The notes under the pieces: generated by a model
Told to the model about the DNA's origin: nothing
Databases searched by the model: none
Seen by the model: the letters and a program-made list of their open reading frames with translations, nothing else
Part shown: in pieces, positions 46,011-55,774 of the stretch
How positions within the stretch are numbered: position 1 is the stretch's first letter
Layout of the letters: every line of letters begins with the position of its first letter
Assembly: GCF_000308575.1 (NCBI RefSeq)
Contig: NZ_BAFZ01000004.1
Location: 62,001 to 126,000, forward strand
Length of the DNA stretch: 64,000 nucleotides
From: Nocardia exalbida NBRC 100660
GTDB taxonomy: Bacteria > Actinomycetota > Actinomycetes > Mycobacteriales > Mycobacteriaceae
Direction of reading: 5' to 3'
Program-made: the position numbers and the translations under genes

Positions 46011-47738
46011 CTAGGAACGACGCTGGAGGTAGGTGCGCCAGCTCGCGAGATGGGTGATGTCGGTCGCGGCGCTCGCGGCATCGTAGGTGCAGGTGAAACC
46101 GACCACCTCGCGGCCGTCGGCGAGTTCGATGCTGGTCAGGGCCATGGGAGCGGGAAGCTCGGCGAGGAACGCGCCCAATCCGGCGGTGGAGACGCGGAAC
46201 AGTTCTCCTTCGATCGGGGCGCCGCGGCCCGGTCCGTGCCGCACCAGTCCCGGCTTGGGCGGCGTGGTGTCGAGAGCGGTCAGCCGGTAGGCGTCGGTGG
46301 TCCGGATCTCGCCGAGAAAGCGCGCGCCGAGTTGCTCGAGCTGGAAGTGCAGCGGCTGTCCGCGCAGGTGTGCTCCGAAGACGGCGAGGTCGACACCGCG
46401 ATCGACCAGCAGCGGCGAGCTTTCCGAACCGAGCAGGCGGGCGGCGAGGTCGACGGCCACCTGATCGGCGAAGGCGGGGGTGACCAGCATGACTCCGAAC
46501 GGCGCGCCGTCGGCGGTGGACGCGCCGGGGACGGCGACGGCGGCCATGTCCAGCAGATTGCAGAAATTGGTGTATGTGCCCATCCGCCGGTTGATTCCGA
46601 TCGGATCGGCTCGCACCGCTGCGATGCTGGGGTGTTCGGTGGTCGTCGGCAGCAGCAGTGCGTCGAAGCCGTGCAGCAGTCCGGCGGCCGCCGCCTTCGC
46701 GCGGGCCAGCCGCTCGAGATCGGCGGCGAACGCCGTGCCGGTCTTCTCCCGCGCCGCGCCGATGATCGCGGTGACCGTGGGGTCGGCGCCCGCGGGAGCG
46801 GTGTCCAGGAACGCGCCCACCGCGGCATAACGTTCGGCGACGAGCGCACCGTCGTAGAGCAATAGCGCGGCGTCGATCAGGACGGAGATGTCGATTTCCT
46901 CGGTCTTCGCGCCGATATCGGCGACACCGGCGACGGTGCGGGCGAACGCTTCCCGATACGGCTCGCCGAGCGCGGTCAGGTCCTCCGGGCGCGGCACGGC
47001 GATGCGCGGCGCGAGCGGGGCGGCCAGCCGGACGTCGGCGGGCCAGGTCCGGCTGCGCGGGTCGCGCGGCTCGGGGCCCGCCATCACCGCGGCCGCGGCG
47101 ACCGCCGAGTCGAGGTCGGCGGCGAAGACCGTGACGGCGTCGTAATCGGCGCAGGCGGGCACGGTCCCATGCGCCGGGATCATTCCCAAGGTGGGCTTGA
47201 TGCCGACGATCCCGTGCAGTGCCGCGGGCACGCGGCCGGACCCGGCGGTGTCGGTGCCGATGCCGATGTCCGCGATGCCGAGTGCCACCGCGGCGGCGGA
47301 ACCGGAACTGGACCCGCCCGCCACCAGCTCCGGATAGTGGGCGTTGCGCACCGCGCCGTACGGGCTGCGCGTCCCGACCAGCCCGGTGGCGAACTGATCC
47401 AGGTTCGTCTTTCCCAGCACCAGCGCCCCGGCCGCGAGCAATCGCTCGATCGCCGCCGCGGTCACCTCCGGCAGGTAGGCGAACTCCGGGCAGGCCGCGG
47501 TGGTCGGCAGGCCCGCCACATCGATGTTGTCCTTCACCGCCACCAGAACTCCGGCCAGCGGCAAGGATTCTCCGGCGGCGAGCCGCCGCGCGAGGGTGGC
47601 CGCTTCGGCGGCGACCTCGGATTCCGGTCGCAGGGTGATCCACACCTCCGGCCGATCGACCTCGGCGATCCGCCGATAAGCGGCCGCGACGCGTTCGACG
47701 GGGTCGGCCGCCGTATTGCCTAGGACGCCTGCGGGCAT
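46011..47738 (-). CDS. atzF: Allophanate hydrolase
   Basis: 575 aa. Amidase-signature enzyme: Lys69 in VLVAVKDNIDVAG, Ser143-Ser145 in AGGSSSGSAAAVAL, Ser167 in GTDTAGSGRVP; the C-terminal ~120 residues form the AtzF-type extra domain (EGELFRVSTAGLGAFLAEL). Splits allophanate into 2 NH3 and 2 CO2. Start ATG 47738 directly abuts the stop of urea carboxylase (no spacer), so the two are co-translated. Last gene of the urea operon. Confidence 0.94.
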   Translation of the reverse strand: MPAGVLGNTAADPVERVAAAYRRIAEVDRPEVWITLRPESEVAAEAATLARRLAAGESLPLAGVLVAVKDNIDVAGLPTTAACPEFAYLPEVTAAAIERLLAAGALVLGKTNLDQFATGLVGTRSPYGAVRNAHYPELVAGGSSSGSAAAVALGIADIGIGTDTAGSGRVPAALHGIVGIKPTLGMIPAHGTVPACADYDAVTVFAADLDSAVAAAAVMAGPEPRDPRSRTWPADVRLAAPLAPRIAVPRPEDLTALGEPYREAFARTVAGVADIGAKTEEIDISVLIDAALLLYDGALVAERYAAVGAFLDTAPAGADPTVTAIIGAAREKTGTAFAADLERLARAKAAAAGLLHGFDALLLPTTTEHPSIAAVRADPIGINRRMGTYTNFCNLLDMAAVAVPGASTADGAPFGVMLVTPAFADQVAVDLAARLLGSESSPLLVDRGVDLAVFGAHLRGQPLHFQLEQLGARFLGEIRTTDAYRLTALDTTPPKPGLVRHGPGRGAPIEGELFRVSTAGLGAFLAELPAPMALTSIELADGREVVGFTCTYDAASAATDITHLASWRTYLQRRS

Positions 47739-50700
47739 TCAGTCGACTCCGATCACTACTAGTGGCGTGCCCGGCTCCACCTTGGCGCCGGGTGTGGTCA
47801 GTACCTTCAGCACGGTGCCCGCACTCGGGCTGTGCACGGGTAGTTCGAGTTTCATCGCCTCCAGGACGGCCACCGGCGCACCGGCCGCGACCTGCTGACC
47901 CGGTTCGACTTCCACCCGCCAGACATTGCCGATCATCGGCGCCGACACCACCGTCGCGTCGGCGGGTAGCCCGGCGAGCGGGTTGTCGATCGGGGCGGCG
48001 ACGGGCGCGACCGTGCTGCGCTCGAATTCGCCCGCCGCCCGCCACGCGTCCTTCTCCGCCTCGAACGCGGCGGCCTGTCCGGCCTCGAACTCGGCGATGG
48101 CGTCGGCCTCGGTCCGCAACAGGCGCAGGTGGTCGGCGAGCGCGAAACTGCCCTCGCTCACCTCGGCGTCGAACCTGCCCGCCTCGGCCGCGCGCCGGTA
48201 CTCGAGCAACTGTTGCGCGCCGACCGGCTCCCAGACGATGCGATCGAAGAACCGGAACAGCCAGGGCGTGCCCGGTTCGAACGGCGCGGACTGCCGGTAG
48301 CTGGACCAGATCGGCACGGTGCGCCCGATCAGTTGATAGCCGCCCGGGGAGGCCATTCCGTAGACGCACAGGTACTTACCGCCGATGCCGACGGCATCCG
48401 ACGGGGTCCAGGTGCGCGCCGGGTTGTATTTGGTGGTGACCAGGCGGTGCCGCGGATCCAGCGGAACCGCCAGCGGCGCACCGAGGTATACGTCCCCGAG
48501 TCCGAGCACCAGATACTCGGCGTCGAAGACGGTGGTGCGCACATCGTCCACGCAGGCGAGCCCGTTGATACGGCGGATGAACTCGATGTTCGACGGCAGC
48601 CATGGCGCGGTGTCGCGCACACCGCTGCGGTAACGGTCGATGGCTTCGGCGATGGACGGGTCGTCGAACGACAGCGGTAACCGGATGGTGCGGCTCGGCA
48701 CCACCAGGTCGGTCGTGGCGGGCAGCTCGAGTTCGAGGTCGGTCAACGTGCCGAGCAACCGATACAGCGGCAGCACCGCGGGGTCGAAGTGGATGTGCAG
48801 GGACCGGACGCCGGGCGTCACGTCGAGAATGCCGGGCAGCCGGACGCCCGCGAGGCTTTCGGCCAGCGCGTGCACCCGCATGCGCAGCCCGAGATCGAGC
48901 ACCATCTTGCCGTATTCGACCAGGACGTTGTCGTCCCCGCCGCGCAGGTACCGCACCCGCGGACGGTCCAGCGACGCCTCGAGTCCGCCGAGAACACCGC
49001 GATCACGCAGGGCCGCGGCAGCATCGGTGACCAGCTCCGGCACGTGACCGCCATCGGACGAACGCAACGCCGCCGCCTTGTCGTCGTCGACCGGCACGAA
49101 CCGCACCGAGTCGCCGGGACGCAACTGGCCCATCCGCCAGCGATGCGCGGACACCACCGTCAGCGGACAGGCGAATCCGCCGAGGCTCGGGCCGTCGGGC
49201 CCGAGCAGGATGGGCGTGTCACCGGAGACGTTCAGCGCGCCCACGCTGTAGGGGTTGTCGTGCAGGTTGGACGGGTGCAGCCCGGCCTCGCCGCCGTCGG
49301 TGCGCGACCAGGCCGGTTTCGGGCCCTCCAAGCGGATGCCGGTGCGATTGGCGTGGCTGCCGACCCGCCACGGGTGCGTGCAGAACTGGATCATGTCGTC
49401 GTCGGTGAAGTACGCGGAGGTCTGCGGGCCGATGCCTACCGCGAGCTGCCACTCGTGGGTGAAACGGGGCCGCTCATCCGGCGGCACCGTGGCGGGTGAG
49501 CCGAGTGCGCTCGCGTCGGCCGGGGCGATGCCGAGCACGTCGCCGGTGGTTACGGCGCTACCGGTCACCCCGCCGAATCCGCCGAGGGTGAAGGTGGCCG
49601 CGCTGCCGTGATAGAGCGGCGCGTCGATGCCGCCGCGCACCGCCAGATAGGTGCGCAGGCCGGTGTCGGTGGGTGCGCCGATGTCCAGTACCGCGCCCGC
49701 GGCCACCGTGACGGGCTCCCACATGGACACCGAGCGGCCGTCCACCGTCACCGGAGCAGGCGCACCGGTCACGCACACGACGGTGGCATCGGAGAAGCGC
49801 AATCGCGGGCCCTCCAGGGTGCATTCGAGCGCGGGGGCCCCGGCCGGGTTGCCGACCGCGGTGTTGGCGAGGGTGAAGGAGAGGTCGTCCATCGGGCCGG
49901 ACGGCGGAATGCCGACGTTCCACAGGCCGATCCGACCGGGGTGGTCCTGCACCGTGGTCATGGTCCCGCCGCGCAGTACGTCGATGCGTCGGCCGGCCGG
50001 GCGGATCTCGGCCAGCGTGGTGGTGGTGTGCTCGGTGCGCAGGACCCGGCCCTCGGCCGTGGCCTGGCGCAGTTGCGGCAGGTTCGTCTGCACGCCGTAG
50101 ATCCGCGTGGCGGCGAGCGCGGTGCGCAGTGCGGCGAAGGCGTCCGCTCGGCTCTCGCCCGCGCTGATCACCTTCGCCAGCAACGGGTCGTAATACGGGC
50201 TGACCTCCGAACCGGTGTCGACCCACGTGTCGACCCGCACGTCAGCCGGGAAGCGCGCGGCCGTGATCAGGCCCGCGCTGGGGCGGTAATCGTGGCCGGG
50301 ATCTTCCGCGTAGACGCGGGCCTCCACCGCGTGACCGGTGATCGCAGGACCGCTCTCGGGCAGTTCGTCCACCATCGAGGTGTCCCCGCCGGCCAGGCGC
50401 AGCATCCACTCCACCAGATCGACGCCGGTGACCGCCTCGGTGACCGGATGTTCCACCTGCAAGCGAGTGTTCATCTCCAGGAACGACGCGGCCCCGCTGT
50501 CGGCGTCGTAGACGAATTCCACCGTCCCGGCCGAGCGGTACCCGACCGAGCGGGCGAGTTCCCGGGACGCGGCGAGCAGGCGCTCCGACAGTTGCGCGGT
50601 GAGTCCCGGCGCGGGCGCCTCCTCGATCACCTTCTGGTTGCGGCGTTGCAGCGAGCAGTCCCTGGTGCCGAGGCTGACGACGCGGCCGTGGCCGTCACCG

Positions 50701-51347
50701 AACAACTGCACTTCGACGTGCCTGGCCCGTGCGACGAAACGTTCCAGGAAGACGCCCGCCGAACCGAAATTCGCCGCCGCGATGCGCTGCACGCGCTCGT
50801 AGGCCGCGCGCACCTCGTCCGGGCCGAAACAAGCCTGCATGCCGATGCCGCCACCGCCGCCGACCGCCTTGAGCATCACGGGAAAGCCGATCCGCTCCGC
50901 CTCCGCCACCGCGTGATCGGCCGCTTCGAGCAGGTCACTGCCCGGAATGAGCGGTACGCCGACCGCACGCGCCGCCGTACGGGCGGTGTGCTTGTCGCCG
51001 AAGACGCGCAGCTGCTCGGCAGTCGGGCCGACGAACGCGATGCCCGCCTCCTCCACGACGGTGGCGAACTCCGCGTTCTCCGAGAGGAATCCGTAGCCGG
51101 GATGAATGGCCCCGGCCCCGGTCGCGAGCGCCGCATCGACCACCAGGTCGGCGCGCAAGTACGACTCCGCGGCCGGGCCAGGACCCAGACGCACGGCGAC
51201 GTCGGCCATCTCGACGTGCGCCGCGCCGACATCCGCGTCGGAGTACACCGCGACCGTCTTCAGCCCGAGTGCCCGGGCGGTACGCATGATGCGGCACGCG
51301 ATCTCGCCGCGGTTCGCGACGAGCACCGCATCGAATTCCAGTCCCAC
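47739..51347 (-). CDS. uca: Urea carboxylase
   Basis: 1202 aa, GTG start with GAGGAGCG upstream. Biotin-dependent: urea + ATP + HCO3- gives allophanate. Biotin carboxylase domain first (VLVANRGEIACRIMRTARALGLKTVAVYSD, SEARHVEVQLFGD-type, EMNTRLQVEHPVTEAVTGVDLVEWML), then the two KipI/KipA-like halves of the urea-specific carboxyltransferase (GRIGLWNVGIPPSGPMDDLSF; YLRGGDDNVLVEYG), and the C-terminal biotinyl domain VAVLEAMKLELPVHSPSAG with the biotin Lys in EAMKLE. Urease-independent urea use, often with cytosine or uracil catabolism. Confidence 0.96.
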   Translation of the reverse strand: MGLEFDAVLVANRGEIACRIMRTARALGLKTVAVYSDADVGAAHVEMADVAVRLGPGPAAESYLRADLVVDAALATGAGAIHPGYGFLSENAEFATVVEEAGIAFVGPTAEQLRVFGDKHTARTAARAVGVPLIPGSDLLEAADHAVAEAERIGFPVMLKAVGGGGGIGMQACFGPDEVRAAYERVQRIAAANFGSAGVFLERFVARARHVEVQLFGDGHGRVVSLGTRDCSLQRRNQKVIEEAPAPGLTAQLSERLLAASRELARSVGYRSAGTVEFVYDADSGAASFLEMNTRLQVEHPVTEAVTGVDLVEWMLRLAGGDTSMVDELPESGPAITGHAVEARVYAEDPGHDYRPSAGLITAARFPADVRVDTWVDTGSEVSPYYDPLLAKVISAGESRADAFAALRTALAATRIYGVQTNLPQLRQATAEGRVLRTEHTTTTLAEIRPAGRRIDVLRGGTMTTVQDHPGRIGLWNVGIPPSGPMDDLSFTLANTAVGNPAGAPALECTLEGPRLRFSDATVVCVTGAPAPVTVDGRSVSMWEPVTVAAGAVLDIGAPTDTGLRTYLAVRGGIDAPLYHGSAATFTLGGFGGVTGSAVTTGDVLGIAPADASALGSPATVPPDERPRFTHEWQLAVGIGPQTSAYFTDDDMIQFCTHPWRVGSHANRTGIRLEGPKPAWSRTDGGEAGLHPSNLHDNPYSVGALNVSGDTPILLGPDGPSLGGFACPLTVVSAHRWRMGQLRPGDSVRFVPVDDDKAAALRSSDGGHVPELVTDAAAALRDRGVLGGLEASLDRPRVRYLRGGDDNVLVEYGKMVLDLGLRMRVHALAESLAGVRLPGILDVTPGVRSLHIHFDPAVLPLYRLLGTLTDLELELPATTDLVVPSRTIRLPLSFDDPSIAEAIDRYRSGVRDTAPWLPSNIEFIRRINGLACVDDVRTTVFDAEYLVLGLGDVYLGAPLAVPLDPRHRLVTTKYNPARTWTPSDAVGIGGKYLCVYGMASPGGYQLIGRTVPIWSSYRQSAPFEPGTPWLFRFFDRIVWEPVGAQQLLEYRRAAEAGRFDAEVSEGSFALADHLRLLRTEADAIAEFEAGQAAAFEAEKDAWRAAGEFERSTVAPVAAPIDNPLAGLPADATVVSAPMIGNVWRVEVEPGQQVAAGAPVAVLEAMKLELPVHSPSAGTVLKVLTTPGAKVEPGTPLVVIGVD

Positions 51348-51359
51348 TACCGCTCCTCG

Positions 51360-52067
51360 CTATTCCGTGGCCAGCGACATCGCCGCGATCGCGCGGGTGA
51401 CCCGTTCGAGCACCACGTCCAGCGATTCACCGATATGCGTGTGCAACAGCCGGTACGCGAGCGGGAGATCGTCCGCCAGCACGGCGTCGAGGATGCCCAG
51501 GTGCTCGGCGATGGTGGTCTCGATCCGGTTGTTGACCATGAAGTCGTACATGCGCACGTGGCGGATGCGGGAATTCACCGCTTTGAGCGCCCGCACCATC
51601 TCGGTGTTGCCCGCCGCGGTGAGCAGCGTGACGTGGAATTCCTCGTCGCGCACCACGAAACCGGGCTCCTGTTCCGGCGGGTCGGCGCGCAGCTCCAGCC
51701 ATGCGGCGCGCTCGGATTCCAGCAGCTCCCGGTCGTGCGTGACCGCGGGATTGGTCATCGCGCGCTGAAGGCCGCCCAGTTCCAGGGTGATTCGCAACTC
51801 GTACAGGTCCCGGATCAGCGGGATGCTCGGGCGGACCGGACTGAAGCCGTATTCCTCGCGTTGCAGCAGTCCGTCCGAGCACAGGACGGTCAGCGCTTCG
51901 CGGATCGGTGTGCGCGAAATGCCGAATCGCGCGGAGAGTTTCGGCTCGGTCAGACGTTCGCCGAACTTGATGTCCCCGTTCATGAGCTCGCTGCGCAGTG
52001 CCGCGTACACCACGTCGCGTAGGGATTTGCCCGCCGCGTCCGCCAGGGTCGCTATCCGTGTCGACAT
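51360..52067 (-). CDS. GntR/FadR-family regulator of the urea operon
   Basis: 235 aa, ATG 52067. Winged HTH: SLRDVVYAALRSELMNGDIKFGERLTEPKLSARFGISRTPIREALTVLCSDGLLQREEYG; C-terminal FCD helical domain with FVVRDEEFHVTLLTAAGNTEMVRALKAVNSRIRHVRMYDF. It is first in the operon, 12 nt before uca, and probably autoregulates it. A promoter-like TCGACA-N16-TATACA with the palindrome GTATAC is right upstream. Confidence 0.92.
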   Translation of the reverse strand: MSTRIATLADAAGKSLRDVVYAALRSELMNGDIKFGERLTEPKLSARFGISRTPIREALTVLCSDGLLQREEYGFSPVRPSIPLIRDLYELRITLELGGLQRAMTNPAVTHDRELLESERAAWLELRADPPEQEPGFVVRDEEFHVTLLTAAGNTEMVRALKAVNSRIRHVRMYDFMVNNRIETTIAEHLGILDAVLADDLPLAYRLLHTHIGESLDVVLERVTRAIAAMSLATE

Positions 52068-52070
52068 GGC

Positions 52071-52098
52071 TGTATACGCTATTGACCTCGCATGTCGA
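52071..52098 (-). promoter_or_regulatory. Putative promoter of the urea operon
   Basis: Minus strand TCGACA (52098-52093), 16-bp spacer, TATACA (52076-52071). The -10 lies only 3 nt from the ATG, so transcription might begin inside the first codons, or the true start is slightly downstream. GTATAC at 52072-52077 could be a GntR half-operator. Confidence 0.35.
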
Positions 52099-52260
52099 TG
52101 GGATGTCCGTAAGTTATCGCCGCGTTAGCGTCTGCTCACCGCGTCGCTCGTGGCGCGGTGCCCGGACGACGGGTCGGCGAAACGGAATCTCGTCTCGGAT
52201 CGACAGACTCAGCAGAATCACCGGGTGGGTTGTCCATCAGCGAAGCAACAAGGAGACGAT

Positions 52261-52719
52261 ATGAAGCGCAGCACGAAGCTCGCCGGAGCACTCGCCGCCG
52301 TGGCGGTGGCGCCGATCCTCGCGGCCGGTAACGCCCAAGCGGACCCGGGCACGGTCTACTTCTCGGTGGGCAGCATGAACTGCGCGATTTTCGCGGACGG
52401 CGCGCTCGGATGTGATTTCGCCTCGCCCATGCGTTTGAGCTACTACGTCGGCGACACCTACATCCCGGTGCCGGTGACGGTGAACGAGATCGCGATCGAC
52501 CAGCCTTGGCTGCCCGCGCATCCCACGTTCGACCCGGCCGCGGCGTACACCCTGGCGGGCGGCAATCCCAGCATCTACGACGTGAAGACCGGTTCGGGGC
52601 AATGGGGTCCGACCATCGAGCACGCGGGCGCGTCGTGCCAGGTCGGCTTCCACGGCAGCTTCACCTGCCAGGCGCTGGGCCGGGGCTTCACGTCCTATGG
52701 CGGTACGGTCGTCGCGTGA
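52261..52719 (+). CDS. Small secreted protein
   Basis: 152 aa, ATG with AAGGAG 7 nt upstream. Sec signal KLAGALAAVAVAPILAAGNAQA, cleavage near DPG. Beta-rich mature part with four Cys (SMNCAIFAD, GCDFASPM, ASCQVGFHGSFTCQALG), suggesting two disulfides. Common in Nocardia/Mycobacterium-type genomes but no function known to me. Not in an operon. Confidence 0.85.
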   Translation: MKRSTKLAGALAAVAVAPILAAGNAQADPGTVYFSVGSMNCAIFADGALGCDFASPMRLSYYVGDTYIPVPVTVNEIAIDQPWLPAHPTFDPAAAYTLAGGNPSIYDVKTGSGQWGPTIEHAGASCQVGFHGSFTCQALGRGFTSYGGTVVA

Positions 52720-52761
52720 TCGTGCGGCGGCGCGCCCACGGTCGGCGGGCGCGCCGCCGGG

Positions 52762-53484
52762 CTACCGGCCGCCGGTGCCGTTGAGCCGGATCACCTGCGC
52801 GTTCACCGTGCTCGCCGCGTCACCGGCCAGATAGGCGACCACCGCGCCCGGCTCGGCCGGCTCGAGCGCGGCGAGGGTGGTCTCGAGTTCCGCGTTGTCG
52901 GTCGTGCCGACGCCGTAGCTGACCGTGTTGACGGTGATCCGCCGCGGCACGAAGTCCGGGGCCACGGCCTGGCCGAGTTGCTCGACCGCGCCGCGCGTCG
53001 CGTCGTGCACCGCGCTGCCCGGGTCGGCGGGATCGCAGACGGTGATGATCCGGCCCTCGTCGGCCAAATGCTGCAAGGCCAGCTGCAGGCCGTGGAATAC
53101 GCCCTTCACCGTCGCCGCGAAAGCGCTGTCGAACGCCTCCGAGCTGAGCTTCGGGAACGGCTCGGACTCCGGTACCGCCGCGGTGTTGACCAGCAGGTGC
53201 CAGCCGCCGCATTCGTCGAGCAGCGCCTGCACCAGCTCCTCGTACTCACCGCGATCGGCGATGTCCGCCGCCAGTGCCAGCGCCGAGCCGCCTGCCTCGG
53301 TGATCTCCTTCACCACGTCCGCGGCGGGCTCCGGAAAGTGCGGATGGTGCACCACGACCTGTGCACCCTGCGCGGCAAGCGTTTTCGCGATCGACCGGCC
53401 GATTCCGGTGTAGGCCGCCGTAACCAGGGCGGTCTTCCCGGACAGCGGTTTGTCCGCGGGCACGCTATCGACGGGCTTGCTCAT
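52762..53484 (-). CDS. Short-chain dehydrogenase-like protein without catalytic Tyr-x-x-x-Lys
   Basis: 240 aa, ATG with AAAGG upstream. SDR fold: ALVTAAYTGIGRSIAKTLAAQGAQVVV with TAAYTGIG for TGxxxGxG, and LLVNTAAVPESEPF for NNAG. Where YxxxK belongs, the sequence is DPGSAVHDATRGAVEQLGQAVA: no Tyr or Lys. Thus it probably binds NAD(P) without classic dehydrogenase chemistry, or its active site is unusual. Frame and length are otherwise normal. Confidence 0.82.
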   Translation of the reverse strand: MSKPVDSVPADKPLSGKTALVTAAYTGIGRSIAKTLAAQGAQVVVHHPHFPEPAADVVKEITEAGGSALALAADIADRGEYEELVQALLDECGGWHLLVNTAAVPESEPFPKLSSEAFDSAFAATVKGVFHGLQLALQHLADEGRIITVCDPADPGSAVHDATRGAVEQLGQAVAPDFVPRRITVNTVSYGVGTTDNAELETTLAALEPAEPGAVVAYLAGDAASTVNAQVIRLNGTGGR

Positions 53485-54047
<563 letters not shown>

Positions 54048-54107
54048 TGAAGTGGACCTGGAGTAGCTTACAACAGGGCGGCCCGAGACGTTAAACCGGC
54101 AGGTCAG

Positions 54108-55736
54108 TCAGCCTGCGAGGGGGCGGATGCTGGCGAAGATGCGCTTGGCGGTATCGGCGTCGAGGGCGTGCGGTACGCCGGTGTCGGCGGCGATCACCAT
54201 GACGAAGTTCCCGTTGTCGTTGGGGAACGCCGCGGTGTACACGGAGTACGCCTTCGCGCAGCCGGGCTTGGCGTCGGTGACGGTGCCCTTGGTCTCCACG
54301 AACATGCCGTGCTGGGAGCCGTCCAGCGAAGCCAGCGGCATGGGCAGAGCGGGTGTGCCGCCGGGCGTCGCCTTATAGGCGAGTGTGGCGGTCTTGACGC
54401 CGAGTTCGGTGGCCGCCTTTCCCGGGTCGGAGGTCCCCGAGCCGGTGAGGAAAGCGACGGTCCGGGTCGATCCGGGGCAGTAGCCCTTGCCCTCGCTGGC
54501 CAGGCCTTTACCCGCGACGGCGTTCGGGGGCTCGCCGAAGCCGCCGATGGTGCCTTGCGGCGCGATCGTCCAGTCGCCGGGCACGTCGTAGGCTGCGCCG
54601 CTGTCGGGCGCTCTGACGACCTGATATCCGGGGATCACCGGTGTTTTGTCACCGGAGCCCCGCGCGGTCGTCGTGGGTGCCGCTTTGGTCGTGGTCCGAG
54701 TGGGGGCGTCCACCGTCGTGGTGGTGAGGGCGTTCACCATCGATGGAGCGGTGTCCCGAGCGGAATCATCGTCCGTCTTCATCGTGCTCAGGGCTACCAC
54801 CCCGGCCACGAGACCGGCCACCAGCAGCACCGCCAGGCCAGCGGACAGCACGAGCTTTCCTCGGCCGCTCCCGTTCGGAGGGTTCGGTGGTGGTCCTCCG
54901 AATCCGCCTTGCGGGCCGTAGCCGGGCTGATACCGGCCATCCGGCGGGGTGCCGTACTGCACCGGGCCACCTGCGGGTTGCCACTGCGAAGCCTGGACCG
55001 GCCGACCGAACCGATCGGCGCCCGGATAGCCGAGCTGGGGCGGCGCCTGGCCACCGGGGCCCGGCGTCCAGTTGCCGAAGGGGGCGGGCTGGTCGAGTGC
55101 GCCGAGCGGCTGTCCGAGCATCGTCGGATCGTTGCGCCCGTGGACGAGATCCTGCGGGGGCCACTGGTCGGAGGGTGTCTGCCCCGGGGATGGGGCCGAC
55201 CTGGTGGGATCGTCGCGTCCCGGGGTTCCTGGCCGTCGGCTGACCCACTCGGCGAGCACGGTCGGCTCGGCCGGTGTGGGCGGCTGCGAGCCCGAGTCGC
55301 TGTCCGACAGCCGAGATGTCGGTGGGTCGCTCTGCCCGCCGGGTTGCCACTGGAGTGTCGGGGCGGGCTCTGGGTTCGGCTGCCACTGCGTGGCTGGGTC
55401 GGCCTGCCCCGGATATACCGGCTCGCCGCCGTCACCTGTCGCGGCTCCCGGTTGCCACGGAGACATCGGGGCAGGCCCGTTCGAGGTCGGCTGCCCCGGT
55501 GCGCCGCGCTGCCAAGGCGTGACAGGGGGGCGTGCCGGTTCGTCGTACCCGCCCGGCTGCCAGGGGGACCACTCTTGGGGGCCACCGGCTCCTGCGTCCG
55601 GTGGCCGGGCGCCGGCGTCTCCCGCCGGAGGAAACGCGGAATGCGGTGCGGGGAAGGACTGTTGCCGAGGATCCGGCGGCCCGGCGGGCCGTCCCATGAT
55701 CGTCGGGTCGTCGCGCCGATCGTCGAATCCACTCAC
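54108..55736 (-). CDS. Proline/glutamine-rich membrane-anchored protein with C-terminal extracellular domain
   Basis: 542 aa, GTG start. Residues 1-~285 are low-complexity (Pro, Gly, Gln) with recurring WQPG-type motifs: SPWQPGGYDEP, TPWQRGAPGQP, SPWQPGAATGD, LQWQPGGQSD, SQWQPAGGP. A single transmembrane segment follows (KLVLSAGLAVLLVAGLVAGVVAL), then a Thr-rich linker and an extracellular domain of ~200 residues (YQVVRAPDSGAAYDVPGDWTIAPQG, FPNDNGNFVMVIAADTGVP). Family resembles mycobacterial proteins of unknown function. No neighbours in an operon. Confidence 0.85.
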   Translation of the reverse strand: MSGFDDRRDDPTIMGRPAGPPDPRQQSFPAPHSAFPPAGDAGARPPDAGAGGPQEWSPWQPGGYDEPARPPVTPWQRGAPGQPTSNGPAPMSPWQPGAATGDGGEPVYPGQADPATQWQPNPEPAPTLQWQPGGQSDPPTSRLSDSDSGSQPPTPAEPTVLAEWVSRRPGTPGRDDPTRSAPSPGQTPSDQWPPQDLVHGRNDPTMLGQPLGALDQPAPFGNWTPGPGGQAPPQLGYPGADRFGRPVQASQWQPAGGPVQYGTPPDGRYQPGYGPQGGFGGPPPNPPNGSGRGKLVLSAGLAVLLVAGLVAGVVALSTMKTDDDSARDTAPSMVNALTTTTVDAPTRTTTKAAPTTTARGSGDKTPVIPGYQVVRAPDSGAAYDVPGDWTIAPQGTIGGFGEPPNAVAGKGLASEGKGYCPGSTRTVAFLTGSGTSDPGKAATELGVKTATLAYKATPGGTPALPMPLASLDGSQHGMFVETKGTVTDAKPGCAKAYSVYTAAFPNDNGNFVMVIAADTGVPHALDADTAKRIFASIRPLAG

Positions 55737-55774
55737 AGTTGTCCCCTACCTGCCACACGTCTCGGCAGGGGACC

